A stretch of 64,000 nt of DNA from Hygrocybe punicea. Taxonomy: Eukaryota; Basidiomycota; Agaricomycetes; Agaricales; Hygrophoraceae. A program made the position numbers and the translations under genes. Within the stretch, counting starts at the first letter, position 1. Each line of letters begins with the position of its first letter. The notes beneath the pieces were generated by a model. It ran no database searches, was not told the origin of the DNA, and worked only from the letters and a program-made list of their open reading frames with translations. Of the stretch, positions 34,345 to 47,354 are shown in pieces. The DNA lies in the NCBI GenBank assembly GCA_963556145.1, contig OY744472.1:2852001-2916000 (forward strand), given 5' to 3'.

Positions 34345-34470
34345 CTTATCGATATCCTATGATGGTTGTCTATATTGAAACTCAGAAGCTTCACCGCTCG
34401 GGAAGACCCGAGCGCGACCGTTCTAACATTTCACTACATTTGGGTTAACGGGCAACCGAACAGGCTCTTA

Positions 34471-36619
34471 GTAAGGTCATTTGAAGGATATGTAATTCAC
34501 AACTGCAACTACTGTAAAATCCATTCATGCGTTGTGTTGAGCTGCCGCGGCAGACGCTAATGAAACATTACACCAAAGTGGCTGACTCAGGCTGCCGCTG
34601 GATCCATGTCCCCCCGGCGGCCCCCCCCAAGTCCACACATTCGTGAGCTTACTTTTGTCGCCGTTGCATTCGCTATCCGCGTCATAATTCACCGTTTGTC
34701 AGGGGTCTAGAACTATGCCGCGACCCACTCACACAATATCGATATCATAGTAAGTAGTAAGTACCGTAAATGTCATAGATCATTTTTCAGAAGCCTGGCT
34801 AACCTTTCGCTCATTACTCCAAGAACAAATAGACTGGCAATTGACTCGGAACTTCCAGTCCGCCTCCCTGGAAGACCTACTAGTGCCCGAATGATCACCT
34901 CGTGCAGGTGTCGTCTTTTTTTATTATTAACCTCATGACATCATCCACTTATCCTGTAAATGCTTCAGCAAAAATATCATGATGTCAAGCGGCCTCTCAG
35001 CTTGTTCTGAAACTTCTGACGGGGCTACACCGTCATGGCACATCAATTGGATGACCATTTTATGTACACTTTGCGCGTTGCACGGACTTCCGCAAGAGTC
35101 TAGTATGTGCCACTCATTCCAGAACATCAATGCATCAATTCCGATAATTGAATTTAGGGCCGCTTTATTTTTGTCGCTGTAGATCCGAAAGATGGCATGG
35201 GAGTGGCCTTTTTTCCTGGTCATGCGGTGGCAGAAACCTTTTTTTCTTCTTTTCCTGCAGGATATTCGCTCTACCACGATGGTTAACATGGACATCAAAA
35301 TCGGAGACAAGGGATCCTCCACCGCCTTCACCTTACATTTCTTTTCGGATGTATATTTGCCAATCACGGCACCACTTTTTCTGAAAGGTACGATTGTCAC
35401 TATCATTCTTGGCGTATGCTGTTCCCTTACTGGTTCAAGGAACCGCCGCTCAAAAGGCAAGAAGAGGAGAACTGATGTGCCACAATGATGAATGATGCAG
35501 GGTGAACCTGGTAAGTCATAGCCTCTCGGCTTTAACGACACACTCACCAAAACAAGTAGGGTCCACCCAGGTACAGTGCTTCGAGTACCTCTTTCCAACC
35601 CGGCTGTTGAAGGTCACCGAGCCTTGTGTTAGCGTACGTTTTTTTCTTTCTAAACACCCTAAATCTTAACGCCACCTGCGCTAAGTATCAAATATCAGAA
35701 GCCGGTTCTGACTGGAGTGGAGAAGATTTAAGTTTGGAAGGAGAGGTTATTCGCTTCTTTTCATTTGGTCGTGTGCCGCAAGAAATTGTGTAATATGAGG
35801 TGGATTCCATGTTTTGGCTTGGCTCCGTTTATGTCAATGAGGGTTCACAAAGCCAAGGCGGATCTTTTCAAGGCATTCCTTTAACGCCCCAGGGCTGGAG
35901 TTTGCTTGGGGCACCAAGTGTAGTATTTGTGGAGATGTGGGGCGGCCGGACCCGGCCGTACAACTTGCCGTGCCGGCGGCTCGGGCCTGCAATTTAATAA
36001 TTAGAAATTAGACCATGAGCGGTGCAACGGTGCACGTTCGTTTTAGTTCATTTCCAACCTTGCAAGTACATTTTCGACGACTGGCTCGTTTTCATTTCAA
36101 GGTAAGCCACTTTTTTGAATCAGCAGGTACCGTTGTTTTGTTATCTTTCTCTATATCCCTCCAAGCTATCGGCCGAACATTGCTTCGAGTGTGTTGGTGC
36201 GTTCCTTTCTCCCACTGGCACCTCTCGGAAATGACATTGAAGCCCTTGGCCCTGTATTGCCCCCTGTGCTATCGGTGTTTGCCGGCCGAAACTTGTCGGG
36301 CAGAGACGCAGAGACGCAGACGAACGTTTGTTGCAAAGAATGCACGCTTGCACGCTTGAAGGGAGGGAGTGTTCTGGTGTCGCATAGTTGGCTTTCCTAG
36401 GGCATTATCCGATTGCGGGTGTCGAGGGTTGAGGGCTCCGAGCGTCGTGGACGTATGAATACGCATGGTATAAGCGTACAAGCCATTTAACTGACGGCGA
36501 CTTGGGCGTCACGATCGATCACTTTGGAGATGCAAATCAAAGAGAGGTTGGGCAATGGGCATCGCTTGGTCTCGTTCATGATATCGAATCCAGATAACAA
36601 CATGTGAATCTACTATTAT
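34471..36619. other. Long unassigned interval
   Basis: No recognised gene in about 2.1 kb. The best candidate on the plus strand is an ATG frame at 35192-35488 with a hydrophobic run and basic end (SRNRRSKGKKRR). A 221-codon minus frame (34933-35598) lacks an ATG start and looks like a shadow. A splice-like CCTGGTAAGTCATAG at 35508 hints at a small transcript. Nothing is firm. Confidence 0.35.
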
Positions 36620-37361
36620 CTAGGTCTTGGCGGTGGTCCCGTACTTGTTGCGGTACTCCCTCATATCCTTGAGCTGCGTATCCATCTCATCCTGTTTCTC
36701 CAGCCAGAGGATCAAGTCACCCATTTTCAGGATTGATTTTACGTTCCCCACCCCAATAATGCGTTCAATCTCGCTCACTGAGCTGCTTGCACCATCTTGT
36801 CCCACCTCCTCACGGTCTAGGCATTGAACCACTCCCACGACCTGGCCGCCCTCCCTATGGACCAGCTCGATGGCATGCCTGACGGCTGTCCCGGCGGTCA
36901 TGACGTCGTCGAGGACCACGACACGCTTTCCCTTGACAGATACGCCGACCATCCCTCCACCTTCGCCATGATCTTTTAACTCTTTGCGATCATAAGCGAA
37001 TCCAACGGGAATGGAGTGGTGAGTATGTAGGACTAGTGCGGTGCAAGCGGCGAAGGGTATGCCTTTGTAGGCGGGTCCAAAAAGAACATCAAAGTTAGGG
37101 AAAGGCCCGGTGGAGGACGAGGTGCAGAATGCGGCGACGATGGTAGAAGCGTAAGCGGAAGCGAGTGTGGCAAGGACGGGACCTGTGCTGAGCAGGCCAG
37201 CGTTGAAGAAATACGGAGAGGTGCTGCAGATGAGATAGATGAGGAGGGGTGATTAGATGTAGAAAAGCTGATGCGAACCGGCCTGATTTGAGTGTGAATG
37301 AGCCGAATTTGAGAGCGTTTGCTGCAAATGCTTGCTGGATTAGTTCGGTTTGTGGTGGCAT
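36620..37361 (-). CDS. URA5: Orotate phosphoribosyltransferase
   Basis: Two exons (37361-37279, 37223-36620) joined across a 55-bp intron encode 228 residues, the normal length. The enzyme (EC 2.4.2.10) transfers phosphoribose from PRPP to orotate, giving OMP, the fifth step of pyrimidine synthesis. Visible signatures: LKSGRTSPYFFNAG at the N-terminus, FGPAYKGIPFA in the flexible loop region, and the PRPP-binding motif VVVLDDVMTAGTA. The start is the ATG at 37361, and the frame has no breaks. It is divergent from TOK1, with 314 bp between start codons that must hold both promoters. Confidence 0.96.
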
Positions 37362-37675
37362 CAATGGTACTTGTACAGTACTGGTACTTCGGGAGTTGAA
37401 AAGTGGACGTTGGACGTTGATGTAAGCTAGGATCTGAGATCGAGAGATCTGATCGTAGATTCTGTATTCGGAAATAAATGCTTCGGTGCCTTGCAGCGAT
37501 AAACGTCCCAGCTGATGTCAATCGCACGACGCACGGCACGCCCTCTGCCGGTATTCCTGCCGAGCACCACATGAAATCCCAAACTCGATCAGCTGCACGT
37601 GATGTCGTCTCTGCTAACTTATAATCAACAGCTGTCGTCGCTCCGTCCCTTTCCATCTCTTGGCAATGATCTAGC
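37362..37675. promoter_or_regulatory. Shared divergent promoter of URA5 and TOK1
   Basis: The 314 bp between the two ATGs contains CCGTACAAGTACCATT-like short repeats near URA5 and a pyrimidine-rich stretch just before TOK1 (TCCCTTTCCATCTCTTGGC). No clear TATA box. The role as a bidirectional promoter is inferred from gene orientation. Confidence 0.5.
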
Positions 37676-40600
37676 ATGGTCCTTAAGCTTCTCCTCCTCT
37701 CCCGCATATTCTCTCTCTCATCTCCAACGTCGTCCCCGACCTCCGACTGTGTCGGTGATGCCGAAAAGGGTCAGCCGGACGTCATCGATCCCCATGACTT
37801 TACGCTCCACCGCGAATCCACCGATGCTCGCAACGAGGACGTTTGCGACGACGACAATGACCAAGATAATGACCCTGACCCTGACCCTGACCCTGACGCC
37901 GATGAGGACGACCAGGAACCTGATGACGTTGACGATGATCCTCCTAGTCTCCGCCGCCGTCTGTCGATATCAAGAACTTACACCACTTTCTCTACCCTCA
38001 ACGGTCGCCGATTTTCAGCCCACATTCGGCCTCCCGCTTGCCTACGTAAAGTCTTGGCTTTCTTGCATCCTACCCAGCGTCACGATCATGTTTATTTACC
38101 TCAATATCGTCACACACCCATATTGTCTGGAATAATAATCCCCTTTTCCATTCTTCTGGAGATCCCGGGCCTTACCGAGCACTGGTCTGTGCGAACAGAT
38201 CATAAAAAAACCGTAGAAACAGAGAGAAATTCCACCATTTTATATGTCGGTCTGGCTTTCAGCATGCTCTGCGCCGTTATCGCGAATGCGTGTTTGGTTG
38301 TGCGCTTTCTAGAAACAAGAGTAAAAACTATGACTGTTCTATGTGTCGTCTTTCTCAGTGCTCACGGTACGTCCGCAATCCCATGACAAAGTCATCCCAT
38401 CTGAATACCACATCTGTTTAGATGTTATCAACCTTGTTATACTCATTGTTTTCGGTATCTTACATTCTAGTCACGAAGGTTTCACGTACGGACAGTCCTT
38501 TTGGATGACGGTCTGCTCCACTGTGGCATCCTTCATCACAAATATCACACTTATCATCGACTTGATACGAACCCCCGACTTCTCCAAGAGTGGTAAGCTC
38601 GTCTGTATCTCATCCACAACTGAACCGTGCTCACTTTTTAACTGTTCCAACCTTCAACTTTCACCTTCGCTCTCTCAGGCAGCGGTCTCACCCAAAAACA
38701 ACGCGGTCTCGTCGTCGTTGTCATTCTCCTCCTCTGCTACATCGCCTTTGGTGCCCTCATAAATGCCCTTCTTGGACACCTCTCCTTCGTCGATGCGCTC
38801 TATTTTACAATCGTCACCATCGAAACAATCGGATTTGGCGACATCACCCCAAACAGCGTTGGATCCCGAATTTTCATATGCATTTACGCCTCGTTTGGAA
38901 TATTGAACCTTGCTCTGTTGGTTGGGATGATGCGGGAGACCGTACTCGAGGCATTAGAGGTCTCCTATAGGAAGCGTCTTAGGACTGTCAGGGCAAACAG
39001 AAGGGCGGCGAGACGTAGAAGACGGTCGGAGGTTCGATGGAGAGAAGCCGTAGAGTGGAGATTGAGAGCAGTAGGTGCTCCTATCTGGGTCAAAAACAAC
39101 TTCAAGTCTAGTATAATCGCAGAAATTGCGGACATCGCCGTACTCACCCTCAACTGGCTCCGTTGGCCTTTTCCGGGCTATTCAAAGCGGTATCGACGTG
39201 GCCTAGGGTACGGGCATGGGCAACACCCTCATGGCATGCATCTCAATTTAGAAGCACTGACACGCGCCCAGTTGGAGGCCGCTGCGATGGAGGCGGGGGT
39301 CCCGCTTGAAACTCTGCTTCCGGTCGGTTTCAAGAGTTATGCAGATGCAGATTCTCGGGATGCAAATTCAAGTCGGTCTAGCCTGGGCGCGGGCGAGGCA
39401 ATAGTTGCAGGTATCACTGGTCTGTGGCGGGAAAAACGCACGCGGGATGAACGCGAGGGCGACGGTCAGCACATTCTCACCCACGCAAGGCTGGGCCGGA
39501 TGGTCGCTATGCTTGGGGGTTTCGCAATGGCTTTACACAGGTCGTCGATTCCAACGCCAGCGCACTCCCCAGATCCTGTGTCGCGTAAACCATACCCTGC
39601 TCCGAGTCCTGAATCATCCATGAATAATGATTTTTCCGGGGGAAACGTTACCAACGACGATATTGTCGAGGTTCCAAATGTGGCCAATCCTCAGGACGAC
39701 GGCAACCAACTAGTGATAGATACCAGTGGTGCCTCGGCAGACCTGACGTCAAACATGCTCACTTCAGGGCGGCCATCCATTCCGAAAGCCAATATGTCAA
39801 TCACCCCTCACCAGTACGAGTCTTACAGGCTTGAAATGGAAAGCGAGGAAAAGAAGGCTTTTTTTGCGCGGGTTACTGTTGCGTGGATACTATTCATTGT
39901 GTTTTGGACAATCGGTTCAGCCATCTTTATGAAGACGGAAGGGTGGAGTTACTGGACTGCCATGTACTTTTGTACGTTGGATCACAGGCATCTGGGGAGA
40001 AATGCTATTATTCACTTTGCTCTGTTTCGTTGCCAAGGTTTCATTACTTTCACGACGATCGGTTTTGGAGATCGGTCGCCTCAAACACCTGCCGGCCGCT
40101 CCGTATTTGTTGTGTGGGCATTGTTAGGCGTTGGCACGATGACCATTCTCATTTCTGGTGCGTTCCCCAAGTCCGTTCTCGTCCTTGACTTCTATATCAG
40201 GGACAATTGTCTACAGTGTTGTCAGAAGCATACTCTTTTCGTTACAAAAACGTGCTCCTCCACACACACGTGTTCAATAATGCAGTCAAACGCTACCGCC
40301 TACGCACCCGCCTCCAACCACTTATCCCGCCTACCCCGCATCCTCATGATCCTCACCTCCCCCACCCCCACCACCACCATCATCACAACGCTTCACATTC
40401 GACGCACTCTGTCTACCACTCCCATAATGCAAGCTTTGCCGGTTACGATTCGAGCACTCAATCGAGGTCCACGACTTCTCTCGATAATAATAGTGCACGT
40501 GTCCAACAGATGCTCGAGGCCCTGCCGCTCGAAATCCTGACCCATACCCGGACATTCCACGAGCAGATGCAGTATTTGATCAGACTCCGGAGCCCTGCGA

Positions 40601-41150
40601 AGAGCAAGAGAGGGAGGGAGAGGGATATATTTGCGGATATGCCGGAGGGACTGAAGAAGCTCCTGAGCGAAATCACCGAGCCGGATGTGATTGGGGACCA
40701 AATCAAAGAAGAGATTCTCCACGATGATGATGTCAGAAAGGTATCTTTGTTCTTCTAAATTATACCTCGTTCTTTTTTTTTTTTGCCTTCTTTCATGACA
40801 TCGTTCTCCATTGCAGACCCTCTTCGCCTTGAGTATAGAAAGTGAGTTTCCGTTTCGGAAATGTCCTAATACACGAGTCCTCGAGTTAATAATCTGTTTC
40901 ACGTGCAGAGGAACTGAGAGGGATTGTGGACGCTGCCGAGAAAGTCTTGGGCGCCCTTGAGCATCGTGGTAACGCTCCTACGCCCCTCCAAACTACACAT
41001 GAATATGACAAGGTGAACGTTCATGACGAGCACGGTGCGTCTGACCGGAGCTCTCAAGTTGCGGAATTAAGTGCCAAAGGAGCAGTCCTTACGCCTACAC
41101 CTCCACCTGATTCAGAGCAGATGAACCCGAGGCGAACAGAGGCCCCATAA
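37676..41150 (+). CDS. TOK1: TOK1-type two-pore outward-rectifying K+ channel
   Basis: Seven exons (37676-38366, 38422-38592, 38679-39971, 40038-40157, 40217-40740, 40817-40841, 40909-41150) give 1,021 residues with closed phases. It has the fungal eight-segment layout. After an acidic N-terminus, several membrane helices come before the first pore (TIETIGFGDITP), and the second pore (TTIGFGDRSP) sits between helices after a 300-residue cytosolic loop. Both selectivity filters are intact TIGFGD. The C-terminal tail has a His-rich run (about 40355-40385) and a coiled, Glu/Leu-rich segment (LRGIVDAAEKVLGALEH). TOK1 channels sit in the plasma membrane and release K+ on depolarisation. The protein is longer than yeast TOK1 (about 690 aa), as often in basidiomycetes. 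The acidic DPDPDPD repeat near residue 70 is unusual. Confidence 0.94.
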
Positions 41151-41899
41151 ATCGTCCGCAAAACAACTAAACAAGAAACAAGAAACAAGAAACAAGAAAC
41201 AAGAGAAATAAAACAAGGTTTTGGATTGGCATGATGTTTGTATCCGTACGTGACCAATTGCTGTAGCCTTAGTGTGCTGCGTGTAGTGCTATGACAATGT
41301 AACGGTAGCTATTATGCTCTTGGAATCATACCTCCATAAACTAGATTTATATTTATCGTCTCCAGTCCAGGAACTTTAGCCTGCGACTGCAAATAAAGAA
41401 TGGTAATTCAACTTGAATGAGGGCGATATTCTCTGATAGAAAAATCCTTGAACTGGAACAATCACTTTAGGTTGTCGGCAGGCAGCATCGTTTGTTACAC
41501 ACAATGTTTGGATATGTGCACGGTTGGAAAAGCAAGCAGTCGGTGAAGTGACAACGTACGGTCAAATTTGTCGATGGGTCCGTACAGATATTTGCAATCT
41601 TCCCGTAGGATGCTACAAGAGAGGGCTGGAACCCACCTGAATATACACCTTGTGAGAGACCGTAGGTCGATTAAACGATGAGAATTCAATACATACATCG
41701 CTGTAATCTGCTCAGTTTGGAAGTGTTTTACACTGGCAGACGATAACGCTGATCTCTTCAAATTTGTTGTAAGGTAATAAAAGGGCGGCAGAAAGCCACT
41801 ACTGGGAGACGGTTACGTCAAGTACATGTTCTACTGGAACGAATATATGTACATACCGCGGATTGCACTTCTAGCAGCCAGCCGATCAGTAGCAGAAGT
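41151..41899. other. Intergenic with a 7-bp tandem repeat
   Basis: No gene. Just after TOK1, at about 41168-41208, the unit CAAGAAA repeats five times in tandem. Confidence 0.5.
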
Positions 41900-42587
41900 C
41901 TACGGAAACTGCAGAGGAATAACGTCCAGACGTTTCTCCCGCTTCTCCCGCAACGCATTCTCTAAACCCTCAAAGGCAATCAACGACGTGTCCTTCTTAC
42001 GTTCCACTGTATTGTCTAGGGATAGCAGGATACTGGGTGGCCATTCAGATTTCGGGATACCCAAGGTCGACAACGAAGACCGCAAAGAAGCAAGTGATTC
42101 ATCGTAATCCAGCGATGCATCTTGATACACGTCGTAGACACAAATTGCGCAGCCGGACATGCAGCATTCTAGGATGTCATTTCTCAATGAATCTCAGGAT
42201 GTGAAAAAGAAGTTGGTGTGAAAGGTTACCGTCGGGTTCGGGAGGGTTTGGTTTTACGGGGATCCTGAAGCCTCTGAAGAATCTTGTGGTGTTATTCTTT
42301 GGACAGGTGGGCTGAACACCGTCGGTCCGTAAAACTGTAGAGGGTCGGGGTATATTATCATCAACCATCTTCGAGAGGTTTCCCTTCCCTCGGACAGACC
42401 ATTCGAGCCTGCGATATCTTGCGGCAAGATTCTGGCCTCCACGTCTCTGTTCCTGACGATCATTGTTCTGCCGGCCGATGGCAACAGCTGTAGACAAACA
42501 TCGTTGGATGCAGTATACTGAGGATGCATAGGAAAGTATTCGTGAAGAGGAGCATTGGAGATATCGAGGCAGAGATGAGATTAACAT
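41900..42587 (-). CDS. Mitochondrial oxidoreductase-like domain protein
   Basis: Two exons (42587-42230, 42168-41900) encode 208 residues. The conserved core reads VKPNPPEPD then ECCMSGCAICVYDVYQD, split by the intron; this is the oxidoreductase-like (OXLD1) signature with C-C-x3-C-x2-C. The N-terminus is basic and Ser-rich with no acidic residues for the first 40 positions, as in a mitochondrial presequence. The C-terminus is a charged helix. Biochemical activity of this family is not established. It is divergent from CSN5, with only 58 bp between start codons. Confidence 0.85.
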
Positions 42588-42645
42588 GAATACATGACAG
42601 TCGGAAGTCAGTCTGAAGTCTCACGTTGAACCATCTCCTTTTCAA

Positions 42646-44153
42646 ATGTCATCAAGCACGGCCCTCAAGACATTCTCTCTTGCAAATGATATCTTGAATG
42701 TCTCGCCGCAAGACGAGATCTATAAATTCGACGTTGAAGCTAACAGAAGGATTAACAATGAGGCTCCTTGGAGCAAAGAGTTAGGCCAGAGTTATATGCC
42801 CATTGTCCGGCGCAGGCTAATCATCAGATTTCTTCCAAATCACAGTCCGCACTACTTTAAATCATGTAAAATATCTGCCGTCGCCCTTATCAAGATGGTC
42901 AGTTTGTCGTTTGATTGCATTGTATGCAGTATTGAGTGCTGAGAGCAGGTTATCCACGCACGGTCAGGAGTTCCCCACGAGATCATGGGTATGATGCAAG
43001 GGAAAGTGATGGGCAATTCGATGGTCATCATGGATTCATTCGCCCTCCCTGTCCAAGGCACGGAGACGCGTGTTAATGCGGCAAACGAGGCGAACGAATA
43101 CATGGTGGAATACATTCAGGGCAGCGAGAAGGTCTTTGACACCCTCACTGTATGCTTCATTTTGTTGTTACTGATTCAAATCCACGGACAGGCTGGGAGG
43201 TTGGAGCATGCGATTGGGTGGTATCATTCCCATCCCGGGTATGGATGTTGGCTGTCTGGTATAGACGTGAACACGCAGATGAATAATCAAAAATTCCAAG
43301 ACCCATTTGTGGCAGTCGTTGTACGGCTTCTGCTTCCTTCAGTTTTGCATTCAAAACTCTTACCCTCCTCCATTTAGATTGATCCAAACCGCACCATCTC
43401 TGCGGGTAAAGTCGATATTGGGGCTTTCCGAACGTACCCCGAGAACTACACACCACCAAACGCATCTGCTTCAGAGTATCAATCTATCCCGCTCAACAAG
43501 ATCGAGGACTTTGGCGTTCATGCAAACCAATACTACCCGCTGGACGTTGAAATATTCAATTCAAGTCTAGACACAGAGTTGTTGGGCTTATTGTGGAACA
43601 AGTACTGGGTTAATACGCTGAGTCAGAGCCCTTTGATATCCGTAGGCCATCATTTTCTTTGGTGCTGGTGATTGGGAGGCTGACCTGTTGTCCGGCGGAG
43701 TAGAACAGGGCATATGCCGTTTCACAGCTGTCCGATCTGCATCAGAAATTAACAAAGGCTCAGTCGACCGTGCACAATACTCGTCCCCCCCTGCCGTTTG
43801 TAAAAGACAAAGAGGAGAAGGCTGGGGGAGGTGCCAAAGTGGGCCCTACACTCTTCGTTTTCGAGAACGCGCTAATCAAGGTTTCCCTCAGCGAGACGAG
43901 AAGAAGAAAGAAGAGAACCAACTAGCCAAAAGCGTCAAAGACAGGTGTGTGTATGCACCGGAGTCCTTGCATATTTGGAGCTAATCCTATTTCCACTACT
44001 ATTAGCACAAAGATCGCTGTGGAGGCACAACACGGCCTTATTGCTCAAGTTATTAAAGACGTCATCTTCTCGATACGCCCTGCTGATAGTACACGGCACA
44101 CCGACAGCAAGCAGATATCGGAGGTTGTAGATACAACAATGTCCATTGGCTGA
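42646..44153 (+). CDS. RRI1: COP9 signalosome subunit 5, deneddylase
   Basis: Eight exons (42646-42779, 42846-42897, 42949-43131, 43192-43320, 43378-43641, 43704-43799, 43892-43944, 44006-44153) give 352 residues in closed frame, the normal CSN5 length. The MPN+/JAMM metalloprotease is complete: Glu in HEIMGMMQG and the zinc motif [14 protein letters not shown] (H-x-H…S-x2-D). The downstream [20 protein letters not shown] block is CSN5-specific, and the C-terminal helices ([26 protein letters not shown]) are the CSN6-pairing part. It removes Nedd8 from cullins. Also known as CSN5. Confidence 0.96.
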
Positions 44154-45158
44154 AATCAATGTTAATTTGTATCAATATTTTCCCACTTCGTTTACATCTG
44201 AACAACGAAAATTGAAACCAACACCCAGTCTGTGCCCAATCCAGGACACCGTCTGGAGAAGAGTCGAATTAAATTGAAGAGGTCTGGCATAGTATTCCCT
44301 CCCTCGATGATTTCTGAAGTTGTTGGCAGGATTTCGGCAGAGACGAAGAGGAGGTCACGCATACTGCCTTCACCTTTCAATTTTTTGGCCAAATTACCAG
44401 AGTATATGGACCACGAGTCTCTCATCGAGGTTTCGCGAATTCTAGGTAACAAGTCAGATAGGCGTTTGTGTCAGAAAACACTAGAACTAACTTTCAGGGA
44501 CGATTCTTCCTCGTTCATCAGGAGGTGGTGGAAATAGAAACTACTAGATTAAGTGTTAGGAGGGTGAATGGATCCACAAAGAAACACTGGTCAAACTTCA
44601 ACTCACCACGCGTGTGGCTCGTTGACATGATATCCGAGAAGCAGAGCCAAAACAGAAAGGCTGATGGTAGCGCCATGTCTCTAATCGGCGTTTGTTCACG
44701 AATGTTGTCTCTTATGTGACCTCAAGCTCGGTATTGTGCCCTTCTTTTTTTGGCACAGCAGAACAGAGAATCAGCTGCGATGAACACTAGACATACCTCG
44801 AACCGTATTTGATAACACCTTTGCTTCCTACGCAACACAGTGAGACAGTACAAGCCTCCTGGTGTTCCTCGCATTTACGGCAGTAGATGTTTTAGATTTC
44901 CTTCTTCATCTTGGAACCTTCCAAGTGGACGGAGATACTTGTGCTTCTTCTTGGTTCCACCACTGGCATTGTCCTGAAAACCTTGGCACACACCTCAAAG
45001 TATGAGTCCCTCTCGCTGCTTGGACTGTCGGTACCCATATCTGTTACAGCCTTGCGAGTGCGAGGGAAGCATGACGACGCCACATTTTGGTAACATTTTT
45101 TGGAGATCTCTTCCGTTCAGGGCTCGTTATCCAAAAATTGACAGATGTACAAGCCTCA
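44154..45158. other. Unassigned interval with coding-like remnants
   Basis: The minus strand has frames at 44452-44192 and around 45083-44740 with fragments such as TKKKHKYLRPLGRF and GTPGGLYCLTVLRRKQ, broken by stops. They read like a decayed gene I cannot name. On the plus strand, an ATG at 45071 (MTTPHFGNIFWRSLPF) runs up to the mariner insertion. Confidence 0.35.
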
Positions 45159-45249
45159 TACAGCTGATTCGGAAATTCTTGTCCCACGGTTCAAAAAGCG
45201 CGAAAAAAATCAAAAAAATCAAAAAAAATCAAAAAATCATTTGCTCCCT

Positions 45250-45712
45250 CAATACCAGCTAGAATCGCCTACATTTTCATGGTCAGACCCATAAACCCTC
45301 AGAGAATACCCTGATGAAGATCTTCGTGCATTAACAGATGTCAATTTCTCGAAGATTTCTCGAAGATCTACATGGTTTGTCAAGACCAATTGCGCCTTCA
45401 CTGGCTTCTCCACATCGGAATACGAGTTTGGGAATCCAAATGGAGACACCTTCATCGGCGTAAACACGCTGAGGGTGTCAAGAAAGATGTCTGTACATCT
45501 CAAGGTGCAGTTGTCTCCCACTTGCCTTCCGTCACACTCATTCTCAATCAGTTTAGCAATAGTGGAATCGACGATTGGGACGATTCGCACCTCCCAGGCC
45601 CTCCCAAAACTAGGCGGAGGCCCCATGCCGTTTTCAACAAGCGGGTTCAAATGTCGCAATGAGCAGTGGCTGAGGGACAGCGAAGATGTTAAGCAAAGAG
45701 TTTGTTGGCCTT
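45250..45712 (-). other. Unrecognised open frame inside the mariner element
   Basis: A frame of about 150 codons reads through this part on the minus strand (GRAWEVRIVPIVDSTIAKLI, FTPMKVSPFGFPNSY). It is not mariner-like and I recognise no domain. It may be captured host sequence or a long shadow; the opposite strand is also largely open. Confidence 0.3.
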
Positions 45713-47354
45713 TGTTACGGATCGCTTCTGCAGCGGGCTCCGGCAACAATCAACTTAACAGGGGATCGGCTTCCAGAGGGGAGAACAGCAGCTTTCATTG
45801 TTGCTTACAGCTAAGACAACACTGCTAAGAAGGGGGGGGTCAAGGTCTAATGTCATTGCGAGCCGTGGGGGTTACCCAAAACAAGATGAGTCTGCCCCAA
45901 GAACCTGACTAAACGTAAGGAAAGGAAAAGAAGAAAAAGTCCGAACCAACAACAAGAACAGTACATATAGTGGCTGGTCTTGAGGGGAGGTAAATAGGAA
46001 TACAACCATGAAGCCACAACATGTCCAACTCTACCATGTGTTCACCATGAGGCGTACATGAGGCGTCCTCATGTCGATGTTCTCGCGATCCAACTGGAGG
46101 CCCGGGTGTCATTGAGGATAGAAGAGGTCCGGATGACTCGGATGATTTGTCATCGGATCATGTGACAAGCAGAATTGCCAATTCGGGGTCTACACTTGCT
46201 GTAACAGGCAAGTGCGCAGTTTGGCAAGTGCGTTGCACGGTCGGGTCAAAGATGGGTATCGTCCAGTGTGGGGTTGGCAATGAGAGTGTCTTGAGGTAGC
46301 ATGGATATAGCGGCAAGGTTGGTATGAAGGAATGTATAGAGGAAAAAACCAACTAGGACAATGGGCTAGTCGAGGTCAGACATATGAACAGCATAAGCTG
46401 TACCGGATGACGATGTCTGTTGATGACATATCGAGGAGCGGTGTCTTGTCCTGTTTGTGGAACAAGAAGGTCCACTTGATGTCGGTATTCGTCCAAGAAA
46501 GGGTATCATTGTAAACGAGTGTGGGAGATATCAAGGTTATAGATGGAAAAGGTTAAATGAATGTGGGTCCAGGTTTCGAGTCATGGCACGAGTGACAAGC
46601 TGTGGGAACAAGTCGTCGGGTACTGCATTGAAGCGGTGTCGTGCGAACAATATGCGATAGGGGTTGGTTCACTGTTTGGGAAGTCGTATGGTCTGTGGTC
46701 GAAGTCCAAAAGAATGTGCTTCGGCAATGGTCGGATTAGAGAGAACAGTGAAATGTCCCGTGATCGAGGATTGTCCAGGGCATGCGTGCAGGTGAGGAAT
46801 GTCGTCGGATCGTCAGGGAGGATAATGGTAGGCACAGAATACGAAAGTGGAAACCATATATCCGGGAATGGCAATTGTCAATTACGTGTCGAGATATTGT
46901 TGAGGTGGAAGTCAGAAGTATCAATGGTGGAAGGGTTTCGATGCCAATGCCAAAGATAGATCATAACAAAGTAGAAACCGATCAGGAAGGTGATGGCAAT
47001 GCTGCCAATAACAATTACGGTAATGAGCTGTGTCGGGAGTACAGCCATTGTGAATCGGTTTGTCGTGGGATGAAGTCAACAATATGTCAGGGCGAGGGAA
47101 AAGACAATAGCGATGATGTCCGTCGGCAAGGAGACTATTCGGGTACAGCAAGGTAACGTGGGGATGTGTCCATGGTCGGTCTGGATTGTTCTAGAAGAAG
47201 AAAGGAAGAAAAGAGAACAAGGACAAGAATAAACAACAATGTCCAAAAGAAGACAAAAGGTAAAGGGGAACGAAAAAGGAAGGTATGGTAAAGTGGAATC
47301 GTCATCGTGGGTAGTGGAGTCGGAATCGGAGTTGCGGAGTTGAAAAATGTAACA
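45713..47354 (-). mobile_element. Solo LTR-B copy 3 in the mariner element
   Basis: 1,642 bp bounded by TGTTAC and GTAACA, with a perfect 5-bp duplication GCCTT (45708-45712, 47355-47359). It is very similar to copy 2 with few CpG changes, so it is the youngest or equally young copy. Confidence 0.9.
46878..47048 (-). CDS. Small hydrophobic ORF inside LTR-B copy 3
   Basis: A 56-codon counterpart of the frame at 4978 with the same membrane segment (ITVIVIGSIAITFLIGFY) and basic flank (LWHWHRN). It differs by a few conservative changes. Candidate only, as above. Confidence 0.3.
   Translation of the reverse strand: MAVLPTQLITVIVIGSIAITFLIGFYFVMIYLWHWHRNPSTIDTSDFHLNNISTRN

Larger units (their letters stand above)
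31413..34467. mobile_element. PIF/Harbinger transposon (two-gene, 3.05 kb)
   Basis: Long inverted ends (about 70 bp, starting GAGCCTGTTCGGTTGCCC and containing GAACGGTCGCGCTCGGGTC) enclose a plus-strand transposase and a minus-strand Myb/SANT-like gene, the two-gene layout that defines PIF/Harbinger. TTA flanks both ends (31410-31412, 34468-34470), the usual 3-bp target of the superfamily; one extra A at the left end leaves the exact border ambiguous. The long, near-perfect ends suggest recent movement. Confidence 0.93.

Noticed and set aside
34933..35598. 221-codon minus-strand ORF
   Set aside because: Starts with TTG rather than ATG, has no domain, and mixed composition typical of a chance frame.
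44740..45083. Ribosomal protein eL42 on the minus strand
   Set aside because: A few Lys/Gly-rich words look similar, but the Cys pairs and order of the family are absent and stops interrupt it.
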